NCBI RefSeq assembly: GCF_023006505.1
Contig: NZ_JALBGV010000010.1
Span: 1 to 64,000 of the forward strand
Origin: Neorhizobium sp. SHOUNA12A
GTDB taxonomy: Bacteria > Pseudomonadota > Alphaproteobacteria > Rhizobiales > Rhizobiaceae
DNA length: 64,000 bases
Direction: 5' to 3'
Below the pieces are notes generated by a model, which was not told the origin of the DNA, searched no databases, and saw nothing but the letters and a program-made list of their open reading frames with translations. A program made the position numbers and the translations under genes. Below, piece after piece: positions 30,309-40,464 of the stretch (positions are counted from its first letter, which is position 1; each line of letters starts with the position of its first letter).

Positions 30309-31223
30309 TCAAGCGACTTGCCGGCCTTCTGTGTCAGCCTCTCCAGCCTTACTGCTCGCCGCATGCAGGAAATCCGCGGCACGCTGCGCATGGGCGGCGG
30401 CAGTGAAGATTGCCCGATTGTCCCCCTTAAGGACAGCCAGCCAGTTGCCGATGTAGGCCGCATGGTCCTCCCGAACTTCGGGCGTGATGTGGAGGTCGGC
30501 GCAAAGGAAGGCGCTGCCAAGCTCGGCCACCAGTTCCTCGGCGGCATAGCCCTCGTCACCCCAGCGCTTGCGGCCAAGATCGCGGGCGAGGCGGCTCTTG
30601 TGTTTGGTCGCATGGATTTCCTCATGGGCGAGCGTGGCATAATAGCTTTCGGCATCCCTGAACGTCTCGAAGAATGGCATCTGCACCCGGTCCACGCTTT
30701 CGGCATAGAACGCGCGGTTGCCGCCATGGCCAACCTCGATGCCGGTAGCGGCAAAGAAGGCTTCCGCATTGGCAAGGCGCTGCACTGGATCAAGGATCGT
30801 CTGCGCCGGCCGGCTATACTGTTCCGGCAATCCCTCCATCTGCTCGGCGTTGAAGACGGTGTATCCCTTCATGAACGGAATATCGCGCTCGACTTCTTCT
30901 CCGCTCGCCTCATTGGTCTCGCTGCGGTGAAGCGTGCTGGCATAGACGACAAGGCTGCCCTGTTCGCCCTTCCTCACATGCCCGCCAAGCTCCTCGCACT
31001 GCTTGTACGTCATCCAGATTGGGACGGCATATCCCTTGGTGACCGCCTCCGACCACAGCATGATCGTGTTGATGCCGCGATAGGCTACACCGTTCGCCCG
31101 GAGCGGCCTCGTGATACGGCCTGCCGCATGTTCGGCGTTCCACGGCCGCATCCACGGCCTGACGCCCTTTTCCAGTTCGGCGACAATGTGGTTGGTGATT
31201 TTCTCGTAAATATCCTGTGTCAT
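30309..31223 (-). CDS. ArdC-type antirestriction protein
   Basis: The 304-residue protein starts at M-T-Q-D-I-Y-E-K-I (ATG 31223). It has the N-terminal single-stranded DNA-binding domain of ArdC (P-W-x-x-P-W, G-x-x-Y-R-G-I-N) and a C-terminal zincin-like metallopeptidase domain with H-E-E-I-H at residues 200-204 and a downstream E-E-L-V-A-E. ArdC proteins protect incoming conjugative DNA from host restriction. It marks this part as derived from a conjugative element. Confidence 0.9.
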   Translation of the reverse strand: MTQDIYEKITNHIVAELEKGVRPWMRPWNAEHAAGRITRPLRANGVAYRGINTIMLWSEAVTKGYAVPIWMTYKQCEELGGHVRKGEQGSLVVYASTLHRSETNEASGEEVERDIPFMKGYTVFNAEQMEGLPEQYSRPAQTILDPVQRLANAEAFFAATGIEVGHGGNRAFYAESVDRVQMPFFETFRDAESYYATLAHEEIHATKHKSRLARDLGRKRWGDEGYAAEELVAELGSAFLCADLHITPEVREDHAAYIGNWLAVLKGDNRAIFTAAAHAQRAADFLHAASSKAGEADTEGRQVA

Positions 31224-31305
31224 GGGAAAGCCTCGCTTTTCAAGGGTTGAACCTGCGAAGCTCTTTTTCTTCAAAGCCGCGCATGAACCCTTGGCCAGCG
31301 CCGAG

Positions 31306-31342
31306 CGTCCAACCTTAAAAGCCCGCGTCAGCGGGTTGGACG
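31306..31342. repeat. Inverted repeat upstream of ardC-like gene
   Basis: CGTCCAACC (31306-31314) and GGTTGGACG (31334-31342) are perfect 9-bp arms around 19 nt, 80-120 nt upstream of the ArdC start. It could be an operator or part of a transfer origin. The rest of 31343-31774 is GC-rich with no supported gene. Confidence 0.4.
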
Positions 31343-31774
31343 ATCGACCGAAAGAACGGGGCTCCAAAGCGTCACCGCCCAAGGGCGGGACGTTCCGACA
31401 ACACGGGAGGCCAGCCCAGCGCAGCGGCTGGCCGAATGGAGCGGGCCGGAGGAACTGAGGCTATTGGAAAATGCCCCGATCGTCGGTGTAAGCTAGGAAA
31501 AAGGGTGCCCTGCGCGCAATAGCGCGACAGATGTTCAGGCGACTGAGGCTCAGTCGTCGCCGCTGATCTCCTGTCAGGGATCGTTTACCCGCAGGGGCGG
31601 AAGTCTTCCTGCAATCCTGCCTGGTCGGCGAGGGGCGGGGCAGCAAGAGCCAAGGTTTCAGATGGCGGGCGCACAGGCATAGCCCTGTGAGTTGCCCTTT
31701 GCCCGCGTAAGTGGCGAACCTTTAATAATAGCAGCCTATAGAAATAAAAGGATCAAGAAACAGGGCTTTCCAGC

Positions 31775-32662
31775 ATGACCGAGACTACCAAAATCCTGTG
31801 TTGCCGCATCTCTTGGATGCCGGAATACAAATCCAAAGAGGAAAGGCCTTTTTCCTATCATCGATACATTCTCGACAAGAATACCCCTTATGAGGCCCTG
31901 AATTTTTTGGCAGGCGACGACGGGCAATTTCGCGGATATGTACCCGTCGGCGGTGATGCAGACGACAATTTTGGTAAGATTAATATTGCCCGTCTCGGAG
32001 GGACTCGGGGATCAGATCGGGTGGAGGGCGTTACCGTTGTATTCTGCGCCCCTCATGAGCACCAGGGTGGGTTGCGCATCGTCGGATTCTATCGCAATGC
32101 GACTGTACTGAAAGAGCCAGAGATTTCCGATCTGCCCGACCGTACCCGGGTTACTCGCGTGATCTCGGACGATGCTGTGCTGATCCCTGAGGCGGACCGC
32201 ATTTTCCTCATTCCGGGGCGGCATGACGGCGGCTTCGGCCAATCCAGTCTATGGTACGGGCTGAATGAAGGTCATCCCTTGCGCGACGAGATCCTGCGTT
32301 ATGTCGAGAATACAATGGAGTTGCCGTCTTCCCAACCAAGCGTAATCGAATACCGCCGCCGCAAGACACATGAACGGTGGGAAGGACGCGGCGCCACCCG
32401 AGGCTTTATCCATCAAAAGGGATTTCGCTGTGAAGCCTGCGACTATACCATCTCCCCAAAAGATCAACTGATCTGGGGAAGCGGATTTGAGTTGCACCAT
32501 CTCATGCCTTGGGCCGGGATGCAGGAAGGCGTGGAGCGGGAGCTCACCGCAGATGACTTTGCCGTCCTGTGCGCGACCTGCCACCGTGCAATTCACCGGT
32601 CTGACCATGTGTCAGATGTGAGGACGTTTCGTTCACGGGTTCTGGTAAAACGCGGTGTTTGA
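31775..32662 (+). CDS. HNH endonuclease with N-terminal PUA-like region
   Basis: The 295-residue protein has a C-terminal HNH nuclease with zinc-knuckle cysteines C219-x2-C222 and C266-x2-C269, the H-H pair at 241-242 and H270/H274. The N-terminal ~115 residues, ending G-L-R-I-V-G-F-Y-R-N-A-T, look like the PUA/EVE-like modules that recognise modified bases in type IV restriction enzymes. A role cutting modified phage or plasmid DNA is inference. The next gene starts 81 nt downstream on the same strand. Confidence 0.8.
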   Translation: MTETTKILCCRISWMPEYKSKEERPFSYHRYILDKNTPYEALNFLAGDDGQFRGYVPVGGDADDNFGKINIARLGGTRGSDRVEGVTVVFCAPHEHQGGLRIVGFYRNATVLKEPEISDLPDRTRVTRVISDDAVLIPEADRIFLIPGRHDGGFGQSSLWYGLNEGHPLRDEILRYVENTMELPSSQPSVIEYRRRKTHERWEGRGATRGFIHQKGFRCEACDYTISPKDQLIWGSGFELHHLMPWAGMQEGVERELTADDFAVLCATCHRAIHRSDHVSDVRTFRSRVLVKRGV

Positions 32663-32742
32663 GACGCGGCTGCCAAGTATGCTTTTCATCCTTGCGTTGC
32701 ACCGATAAAGTGCGGCGCGAAATGCTTATTTTGGGAAGAAGT

Positions 32743-33459
32743 ATGACGAAACTCCGTTTGGCTGGCGTTTCCTGGGTGATGACATCGGTGCCAGCCTTGG
32801 CAGATACCCCAGATATACGCAGCGCGATAGCCGCAGAATCTCAAGCGTTCTGGGCGGGCGCTTCGTTTTTGATAACGATGATATCGTTGGTTGTGAGCTG
32901 CCTTGCTTTATGGGCCCTGTTTGTAAGCCTAAAGCAGACTCGGACCGCGCTTGAAGACACCAAAAATCTCGGTCAGCGCCAGGCTCGTGCCTATGTTGAG
33001 GCCAATGACCTGCAACTTAGCTACGACCAAGGCGACTTAGTCGTTATCTGTAAAAACTCGGGAGAAACCCCCAGCCCATTTTTCGCGGTGGGTGTCGAGG
33101 CAAGAAAAGTGCACAAAAGCAACATGTATCATGTGCTTTCCGAAATACCGCAAGCAACTCCGCGGAAAAGTTGGGCCGCGTTGGGAAAAGGAGCCGAGTG
33201 GCCTGCAAAAGTGACGCCGGACACAGGAAGCCAATCGGTGAGGGAGTTTGGTGAAAATGCCTTCAATGATGATGAACGACTACTTGTGACAGGGACTATC
33301 ATTTACCAGGATATCTTCGATCGTTTTTTTCGAACGGAATTTGCCTTCTTTACTTACAACAAAATACGAGACGAATTCTTCCGACCAAATGGGCATTTCA
33401 CATCATATGTCGAACTTCCAAAATCTCAGGTGGACATATTACTTGGCACCAAGCAATAG
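32743..33459 (+). CDS. Membrane-anchored protein of unknown function
   Basis: The 238-residue protein starts at ATG 32743 with GGAAG upstream. The first ~22 residues resemble a signal sequence (V-P-A-L-A-D). A TM segment follows at about 40-62 (F-L-I-T-M-I-S-L-V-V-S-C-L-A-L-W-A-L-F), then a short helix with Q-T-R-T-A-L-E-D, and a soluble beta-rich domain. I recognise no named family. It lies between the HNH gene and the convergent giant NTPase gene. Confidence 0.65.
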   Translation: MTKLRLAGVSWVMTSVPALADTPDIRSAIAAESQAFWAGASFLITMISLVVSCLALWALFVSLKQTRTALEDTKNLGQRQARAYVEANDLQLSYDQGDLVVICKNSGETPSPFFAVGVEARKVHKSNMYHVLSEIPQATPRKSWAALGKGAEWPAKVTPDTGSQSVREFGENAFNDDERLLVTGTIIYQDIFDRFFRTEFAFFTYNKIRDEFFRPNGHFTSYVELPKSQVDILLGTKQ

Positions 33460-33496
33460 ATCCCGCCTAGCGATTTGGAATCCATGTCGATACGAA

Positions 33497-36400
33497 CTAG
33501 TTGTTGGATAAACTCTCGAGAAAGATTTGAATTTCCTCGATATCGAGCGGTGGATCATTCCGCCGGGCCAGCCATTCATCCGGCAAACCGGCGATCGCGC
33601 GGAACCTCGGGTAGAAATCCCGCCGACGATCGGCATCAAGCGCCTCAAGGGCATGCTTGGCCTGTTTCGAAATACGAAGCGGGGTCCGGACCTCGCCGCG
33701 ACCGTTTACGATCGCTATCAATGAGCGATGCGTGAACCCGCTCGTGTCCCCCGCGCGTCCGGTGGACTTTCCTTTGTGATATTTTTGAAGCTTGACCGTG
33801 ACGACGAGGCTTCGTTCGGTTGCCTCCAAAAGGGACAATAACGATTTGCCGTTAACATAAAGCCGGCTGCCGCTCTCACTCCACGCGTATTCCCCTTTAC
33901 CACCTTCAGCACCCCAGGCTTCGGCCCGGAACGCCGTTGTCGTGCCGGCCAGCCATCGACGAACGGCAGGATCATCCGGGTGTGCCTTCATCAATGCTAC
34001 GGTCGAATCTGTTGGGAACGGCCTATCGAGGGCGGTGGAGGCGCCGTAGGGATCATGTCGATCCAAGCGACGCTCGGTGTTCGGCGTTTCCGCAACCCAC
34101 GGCTGGACTGTATGGCCGTCAGGGCCGAAATTTCGGCTGACCTCGTCGTCGCTGTCAGGCAACCAGCGAAAGAATGGCTGATCGGACAACAAAGCCATGG
34201 CTGTCGACTGAGCGTCGCTTGCATTCGCCAACACGCTGCAAACATTCACCGTCGTATCACGGCCGATCGACCATCGCCCCGCGACCGGGATCCAATCCGC
34301 AACGACTTTGCCACCGTCCAAGCCCAGTAGAGGCGAGAGACGCCGGCTGTCCTCGCGCGCGGATTCGGAACCACCGCTCTCGGGCATGGGCATGTCCGCT
34401 TCTGTGGTGAGATCGAGCGGAAACAGGTCAGTAAGATCGGCAAGCCAAAAGTTGTCTTTCCGCGACAACCGATAGTCCTTGAGGAAAGCCGCCCACGCGT
34501 CACCGCTCCAGTCCTCGCCAACTACCGTGCGCGCTGCCAAGAGATCACCGGCAACAAGCATCAGCCCATGCCAGGCAAGATATCCACCGTACAGGTCGCG
34601 GTCGGGAAGGTAGGCTGAAGACCAAGATTGACTATAGCCGCTGGTGCGCGCGCAATCATGCATTGATCGAACCGTCGCGTCCCAACGGCGAACCCGCGCG
34701 CTGATCTGGTCATCGACCTCCCAGCCGGGGCAACCGAAGACATGGCACAAGCTCTCAACATGATATTTGTCGAAGTCGTAATCGAGGTGAAAGGCATCAT
34801 TCGGCTGTGGCGACGAATCTGGCCGTGTGGCGTAGCGGTACTGGGTGTAGTCTGCGCGAGGGGCATGGGGATAAGGCGACACGTTCGCCAATTCGAGCTG
34901 AGCTATTAGTGCGTCGCGCTCGCCGGACGCCAAAGTTTCGGCGATCTCGCGGAGTATGTCGATTGCGAAAGCACGCATTGCCACGTGCGGGAAATCGGTA
35001 GAAAAGGCGATGCGCTCAAAAAATGCACGTCGGGAACTGAGCACGTCGGCGGATTCTTTCGCCACGCGCGAAAGCGCGATCAATAGCCAGAGCTGCGCAT
35101 GCATGGTGTAGAAGGGCAGCTTTGCATCACTGAAAGGCATGCCCGCACTAGAGTGAAAGCGGTCGATCAGCGACCCGATCACGTCGAAACTTCCGACTTC
35201 AGCCAGACGCCGCACGGCATGTGCAGCGCGCCATCGCATCGCCGCGACGGGGTGACCCAACCTCGCCCAAACAAGCCCTGTTACCACGGTGGCCTCGTCG
35301 TCCACGACAGCGAACCGTGCATCCCACGGACCGTCGCCAACTTCCGCGGGCAGCTTCTCGCCGGTGTTCGCCAGAAACCTTTCGAGACCCTCCACAAGGG
35401 CGCTGTCGCTCGTTTCAGCGGCCAGCCTGGCGGCCAGTGACAGCCAAGCATTGCCTCCAAGGCTATCCGTGCTGCTGCGCAGGCCTGCAACCACATGTTC
35501 GACAAGAGCGGCCGGATTGGCGTGGAAATATTGCTCAAGCCCCTGCCAGCCGCCCCACGCATCAGTGCTCGAACTCGCGAGTTCATTGGCATGTTTAGAT
35601 GCCAGCCGGAGTCCGAGCTCCGGAAGTGCATCGCGCATGGCCGCCGAGGATTTGCTCCAATCCTCCAGATGATCATCCAGCGCGTGGATCTTGTCGGCAA
35701 GCGTCGCAGCCGTCGCTTCGACGACCGCGCGGACGAATGCCAGTCGATCCACAGGGGAGGTCGCCTGCTTGGCGAGTTCCAACAGTGTCCGAACAGGCCA
35801 TGGCCGTCCTGTATGATCAATTTCCCTATTCAAAATCTGGCGGTCGATCTCATCCGGGTCACCTAGGTCGATCGGGAACACCGCGAGAGGCTCTGCGGTG
35901 ATCGCCGCTAGGATTGTGGACCGTTGTTCAGATTTTTGCCCGCGCCGGGCGAGCAGTCCCGCGATCCGCATGCGGGCCGGAGAGGTGACGGGAAGATAAT
36001 TCTCGGCGAGGCGATGCAAACCTTCGATCGTTTCCTGGGCCGGGGACAGTTGATCGTTGCGATCGATCTCGACGAGAAGGAGATTGAAAAACCATTCTCG
36101 CTGTCCTTGGGGCAGGCGACCTACAGCTTCCGACGCGAAGCTCGAAATGTGCCAGGTCCACGTTTCAGTCGGAGCAGCCAGCCCGAACAGCGCGACCGCC
36201 GCTTGAACCGAGAGCTTGGAATTACGCAAGAGGACCGTAAGTGCGGGACCGAGAGAGTAGCCGAGACTTGCGGCGTCGCGATCATCCAATCGCGCCAGGT
36301 TTGCCAGCGTCGCGCGACCAGCAACTGGTACCATGGCTTTCGCATATTCGATCCACGGAAACCGGCCATCCTCATTTTGATTCAGCTCGAGGATGCGGGC

Positions 36401-39400
36401 GAGGGTGTGCGATGCCTGGGGCGCTAGTTCCGGTCCGGAATAGTGCCCGGCCAGTTCCAGAAGGTGATTGGTGCGATCAAAGTCGTCGGACCCGATCGCT
36501 TCGGCCAAATCCAGCGCGCGGCGGAAATATGCCGCAGCCTCGTCGACGCTGACCCGCCAAACCGCGCGCGCGAGGCTACCATAGGCAGTGATCCTGGATT
36601 CCACGTCAGTATCAAGTTGAATCCTCCGCTCAACGTGATCCGCCAACAGCATCGCAGCATTGTGGCATTGCGGTATACGAGAAAGCCGGGTCACTACGTC
36701 GGTCAGCTCAGGCGTGAACAAGCCCGGGGCGGCCGCCAACCATTCGGCTATACGAGTTGCAAACGCTGCGTCGAGCGCTCCTAGTGCGTCGGCGAGATGG
36801 AAGATGATGCGGAAGCCTATCCGCGCGATGTAGGCCTTGGCGTCCCGGTACGGATAGTTCGATGATTTATCTACGTCGCTGACCAGACGGTCGAACGCTG
36901 CGCCCAGCATCGCTGTGCGCGTTGTTCCGCGCGGCGGTCGAATGATATTGGCGGCATCCTGCGCGTATTCCAGCAACGGCATGATGCGATTACTGAGTGC
37001 GCGCGAATAGTCCGATCTCGTCTGCTCATCGAGGCCATCACGTCGTTTTCGCCGCCGCCATGTTCCATCGTATTTCGGTGCGGCCAGCTTCTGCGTGAGC
37101 GTGCGAAGGAAGACCGCGGCACCGCGTGAGCGCGCACTTGCAGGCACCAATGCCATGAGCTCGGCCGGCACAATGTCAATCAAGGCGACAGGTTTGCGCT
37201 GAAGCGCCGCCCGCACCCCTGCGGCGAGGGCGGTCACATCAACTGAGCTGTCTATGGGAAAGTAACTCGAATAGTTGTAGATGGCCTGGGTTTTAAGAGC
37301 TGCCCCGTCAAGAATGGCGGTCCCCTCTTGCTCAAGGCTGAGATCAATCGCTCGCGCGGCCGCCAGTACGCTGGCCATGGCCAAGCCTTGGTTCTTGTCG
37401 GTAGCGGGAGGAGCGGCCGAAAGCGCGGTAATCAGTCTTCGGGCATGAGCGGGACCGCCACCGGCAAACTGAAGCGCAGCCGCAAAGAGGCCTCGCGATG
37501 GAAGTCTGCATCGCAGTAGCCGTGTTGCGACGCGTGTGGCCGGAGGATGGGCGGAACACTGGTGGCGCTCAAGAAGGTCAAATAGATCATGAAATTTGTC
37601 GAACGCGAGCCCGGCATCCTGGCGCGAGAAAAATTCCGCAACACGAATGTCGTTGCCCGCAAGCATCTCGACATAAGCGAAGCCAATGTCATCCCATTGG
37701 CGCGAAGACTTTGATTCGTTGAACTGCGAGCCATTTTTGGGCCGCGCAGCCCAGTTGTGCCAATCGATCGATCGCCGGGCGTGGCGGCGAGCTTCATCCC
37801 GATCGCCTGCAAACACATTTGCCAGCGCCAATCTCGCATGCTTGCCGCCCGGCCAACCCACGTTGGTCGCGGCGAGCCTGCGCAACGCCTCCGGGTCACC
37901 GGCTACGGCAGCGACATCTGGATGCTCGTAGAGAAATCGGTCCGATCGTTCATGACCAGCGGCAACGACTGAAGCCTCCAGCAGGAGGCGGAGCAGATCG
38001 TCGCGGCGGCCGAGCTCCCCCGCGAGCGCGATCGCAGCTGTGATTCGTGCCAATCGGATATCTCGAGCGCTGACTTGTGAAGCACCAACGGGAACACGCA
38101 GGTCGTAAGCCAGCCGAATGAGCTGATCGGCATTGCGTAGCGATGTCAGCAGCGCTGGCAATGCCCGGGCCGCATAGTTTGAGATCAGTTGCCGCTCCTG
38201 AAGTGCGGCAATGACCCGGTCTCGGCCCGCTTGACTCGTGCCATAAGAGGAGCGGATCAAGGTCTCCGTGGGCTCGTCGCGGAACATCAGGCCGTGGGGC
38301 GTTCGTTCAAGCAAGGGAGCAAGGTCCGCGGCGAAACTCTCCACCTGCTCGGCGATCAGCCCATGCGCGGCAGCAAGTTCATCAATTGGCACCGGAGGCG
38401 CCAACAAGGCGATTCCGGTAAGCAGAAGATCGATGTCGGCATTCTTGGCGCCGCGGGAGATCGCCGTATTGCGGGCATCTTCAAGCCTCTTCCGGAGAAG
38501 AGAATCAAGCAGGTCATGTGGTTCGGCAGGGGTGTCGGGAAAAAACACCGGATCAAAAGGCCGACCGGCTGCAATCAGACTATCGAGGCAGCGTGGGTTG
38601 CGGCCGGACCGCATGAGCAGCGCGGCGACTTCAGCTGCAGAAGCGTCCGGTACTCGGCGCGCGATGAGTGTTCGCGCCTCCGTGTCCGTGAATAATGGCA
38701 CGGCAAAAGAGCGGTGTGCGCTATCACCGGTTGCTAGCGTGAGCCGCTCAGTGCGGCATGAAGCAACGATCCGAATACCATCGATCGGGTCCACGCTAAG
38801 GCTGCGCAAGAGGAGATGGGCAAATGACGATGTTCCGGTCTCCTGAGCAGCAAGCCCGGCATGGTCAATAGCATCCAAGACGAGCGAAACACACGCGTCG
38901 CTGTCCACGGTCCGCGCGGTAGCCACCGCCTGAGTAAGACGCCGGCGAAATGCCTTCAGCAAGCCCGTCATGTCTGCAACGGGCAGGAGGATATCGCAAA
39001 GTCCTTGCCCGGAAAGGAGATTGGCAAGGTGAACCAATGTCCGCTCCGGAAGGTGTCGACCATCAGCAGGGTCCCGCCATCGCCCTGCGCCGAATCCATC
39101 GAAGAGCACAGCGGGTCCATCAGCTTGCAGCCGCTCGGCTATACCCTGCATCAACACGGTCTTGCCCATGCCGCCTGCTGCATGGACAATAAGGGGGGAA
39201 CCGGCCTGACGGGCAAGGTTTGTAATATCGTCGAGGACGGAGCGCTGGATGACGTCCTCAAGGCCGGGAAACGCATCGGGAGTCGGATACAAACGATCCT
39301 CGTGCTCAACCTCCAGCTCGGCCAGGACGGCCACCCGATCAATACGCTTATCAGTCTCGCTGCCGGGGCCTGCCTTGATCCTGATAAGATTCCGAAGCTT

Positions 39401-40078
39401 GAGCAGGCGCTTCTCGGCGTCCGGATCACTGGGCTCGCTCCATGCAGCGAGCGTCGCGGAAATCGCTCGCTCCGCATCGATCAGGCTCCCCTTGCTGCCC
39501 ACCAACGCCAGCCGAGGCAACAGCTCGGCCGCGGGATACGGATAGTTCTTCAAGGCTTGCGTGATCTGGCCTGCCTGGCGACCCACGTCACCGTCCGGGT
39601 CAATGCCATTGATCACCGCCGCGATCGCCGTACCTAAATTGCTATGGATGGGGCGATTGGTCGCAAATTCATACCTGACCACCTTGGCGATATGCTCGTC
39701 GCCGTGCTTCGTTCGGAGCTCAGCGTCGGTCGTGGCAAACTTGGTGAGGGTGGAAGCAATATCTGCTGCTCGGACTGCCGTGTCCGCACTTGCGATAGAG
39801 TATTTGAACTGGATGACCGTGACCCGGCGTGATCGGGCGACGTCGGTACCTCCATAATACTGAACAAGATCGGCAATCTCGACCGCACCGGTCCCGAGTT
39901 CCTGTTCGTCCTTCTCATCGAAACCTTCAAGCGTGATTGCAGTAAGGTCTGTTGCCGGTAAAAGGAGTTCGAGCGCAGTACGCGCGGCCCATGCCTCATG
40001 AAAAGCATGGCCGGCTTTGGACGCTCGTACTTTGTCGATTAGAATCGGCCTCACGCTGGGGTCTTCGTCATCAGTCAT
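33497..40078 (-). CDS. Giant nuclease-STAND NTPase (Avs-like)
   Basis: About 2193 residues from ATG 40078 (M-T-D-D-E-D); ATG 40159 would add 27 unconvincing residues. Residues ~12-110 resemble the DUF4297/Cap4 PD-(D/E)XK nuclease fold: G-H-A-F-H-E-A-W, L-E-G-F-D, E-I-A-D-L-V-Q, and the Q-F-K catalytic motif near 90-92. An NTPase follows with Walker A G-G-M-G-K-T (about 302-307) and Walker B S-L-V-L-D-A near 400. A ~1600-residue mostly helical repeat region follows, probably a sensor. This architecture matches the Avs/AVAST STAND anti-phage proteins, where target recognition triggers nuclease activity. Assignment to a specific Avs type is not possible by eye. Confidence 0.75.
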   Translation of the reverse strand: MTDDEDPSVRPILIDKVRASKAGHAFHEAWAARTALELLLPATDLTAITLEGFDEKDEQELGTGAVEIADLVQYYGGTDVARSRRVTVIQFKYSIASADTAVRAADIASTLTKFATTDAELRTKHGDEHIAKVVRYEFATNRPIHSNLGTAIAAVINGIDPDGDVGRQAGQITQALKNYPYPAAELLPRLALVGSKGSLIDAERAISATLAAWSEPSDPDAEKRLLKLRNLIRIKAGPGSETDKRIDRVAVLAELEVEHEDRLYPTPDAFPGLEDVIQRSVLDDITNLARQAGSPLIVHAAGGMGKTVLMQGIAERLQADGPAVLFDGFGAGRWRDPADGRHLPERTLVHLANLLSGQGLCDILLPVADMTGLLKAFRRRLTQAVATARTVDSDACVSLVLDAIDHAGLAAQETGTSSFAHLLLRSLSVDPIDGIRIVASCRTERLTLATGDSAHRSFAVPLFTDTEARTLIARRVPDASAAEVAALLMRSGRNPRCLDSLIAAGRPFDPVFFPDTPAEPHDLLDSLLRKRLEDARNTAISRGAKNADIDLLLTGIALLAPPVPIDELAAAHGLIAEQVESFAADLAPLLERTPHGLMFRDEPTETLIRSSYGTSQAGRDRVIAALQERQLISNYAARALPALLTSLRNADQLIRLAYDLRVPVGASQVSARDIRLARITAAIALAGELGRRDDLLRLLLEASVVAAGHERSDRFLYEHPDVAAVAGDPEALRRLAATNVGWPGGKHARLALANVFAGDRDEARRHARRSIDWHNWAARPKNGSQFNESKSSRQWDDIGFAYVEMLAGNDIRVAEFFSRQDAGLAFDKFHDLFDLLERHQCSAHPPATRVATRLLRCRLPSRGLFAAALQFAGGGPAHARRLITALSAAPPATDKNQGLAMASVLAAARAIDLSLEQEGTAILDGAALKTQAIYNYSSYFPIDSSVDVTALAAGVRAALQRKPVALIDIVPAELMALVPASARSRGAAVFLRTLTQKLAAPKYDGTWRRRKRRDGLDEQTRSDYSRALSNRIMPLLEYAQDAANIIRPPRGTTRTAMLGAAFDRLVSDVDKSSNYPYRDAKAYIARIGFRIIFHLADALGALDAAFATRIAEWLAAAPGLFTPELTDVVTRLSRIPQCHNAAMLLADHVERRIQLDTDVESRITAYGSLARAVWRVSVDEAAAYFRRALDLAEAIGSDDFDRTNHLLELAGHYSGPELAPQASHTLARILELNQNEDGRFPWIEYAKAMVPVAGRATLANLARLDDRDAASLGYSLGPALTVLLRNSKLSVQAAVALFGLAAPTETWTWHISSFASEAVGRLPQGQREWFFNLLLVEIDRNDQLSPAQETIEGLHRLAENYLPVTSPARMRIAGLLARRGQKSEQRSTILAAITAEPLAVFPIDLGDPDEIDRQILNREIDHTGRPWPVRTLLELAKQATSPVDRLAFVRAVVEATAATLADKIHALDDHLEDWSKSSAAMRDALPELGLRLASKHANELASSSTDAWGGWQGLEQYFHANPAALVEHVVAGLRSSTDSLGGNAWLSLAARLAAETSDSALVEGLERFLANTGEKLPAEVGDGPWDARFAVVDDEATVVTGLVWARLGHPVAAMRWRAAHAVRRLAEVGSFDVIGSLIDRFHSSAGMPFSDAKLPFYTMHAQLWLLIALSRVAKESADVLSSRRAFFERIAFSTDFPHVAMRAFAIDILREIAETLASGERDALIAQLELANVSPYPHAPRADYTQYRYATRPDSSPQPNDAFHLDYDFDKYHVESLCHVFGCPGWEVDDQISARVRRWDATVRSMHDCARTSGYSQSWSSAYLPDRDLYGGYLAWHGLMLVAGDLLAARTVVGEDWSGDAWAAFLKDYRLSRKDNFWLADLTDLFPLDLTTEADMPMPESGGSESAREDSRRLSPLLGLDGGKVVADWIPVAGRWSIGRDTTVNVCSVLANASDAQSTAMALLSDQPFFRWLPDSDDEVSRNFGPDGHTVQPWVAETPNTERRLDRHDPYGASTALDRPFPTDSTVALMKAHPDDPAVRRWLAGTTTAFRAEAWGAEGGKGEYAWSESGSRLYVNGKSLLSLLEATERSLVVTVKLQKYHKGKSTGRAGDTSGFTHRSLIAIVNGRGEVRTPLRISKQAKHALEALDADRRRDFYPRFRAIAGLPDEWLARRNDPPLDIEEIQIFLESLSNN

Positions 40079-40216
40079 GATTTGCTTGATACATGTTGCT
40101 CCACCGAACGCACTTTCCCGCAATTTGCGACGCCGCACCACAGCAAAATTTCGACCCATCGATGCGATAAGGGGCCGAGATACCCTTGGTGGTTGCTGTT
40201 TGGGGTAATCTTCTCC

Positions 40217-40464
40217 GTTACATGAAAGTTACATGAATGGGGGTTGGCAGCTTTGGGATTCTCGGAAGGTGTTGAAAAACTTGGTCGGGGAGATAGGATT
40301 CGAACCTACGACCCTCTGGTCCCAAAGGCCGATACGACGATATTTCGAGAATATAGAAATTCATATAACGTTGTTATTACGTCATTTTGTCTAATATATA
40401 AAAATCATTACTTCACTTTTCATGTAGCATTTGGTATAAATTCGTTACATGGAAGTTACATGAA
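40217..40464. repeat. Direct repeats flanking a tRNA core (integrase arm sites)
   Basis: Two 21-bp copies, at 40217-40237 and 40444-40464, each made of two tandem GTTACATG units, differ at only one position. They lie on either side of the tRNA-Pro fragment at 40282-40327, and the second ends just at the integrase start codon (40465). They are likely arm-type binding sites of the adjacent tyrosine integrase, giving an attP-like layout. Confidence 0.65.
40282..40327 (-). other. 3' half of a tRNA-Pro(TGG) gene: attachment core
   Basis: On the minus strand the segment runs from the anticodon loop TTTGGGA through GGTTCGAATCC to CCCCGACCA. The loop gives anticodon TGG, and the 5' half is missing (the residues before the loop do not pair with CCAGA). 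As with the tRNA-Lys fragment, this is expected at one end of an element integrated in a tRNA gene. The element should lie at higher coordinates, where an integrase gene starts 138 nt away. Confidence 0.75.

Noticed and set aside
40282..40327. Possible functional tRNA-Pro gene
   Set aside because: The 5' half is missing and the residues upstream of the anticodon loop cannot pair, so it is a fragment.
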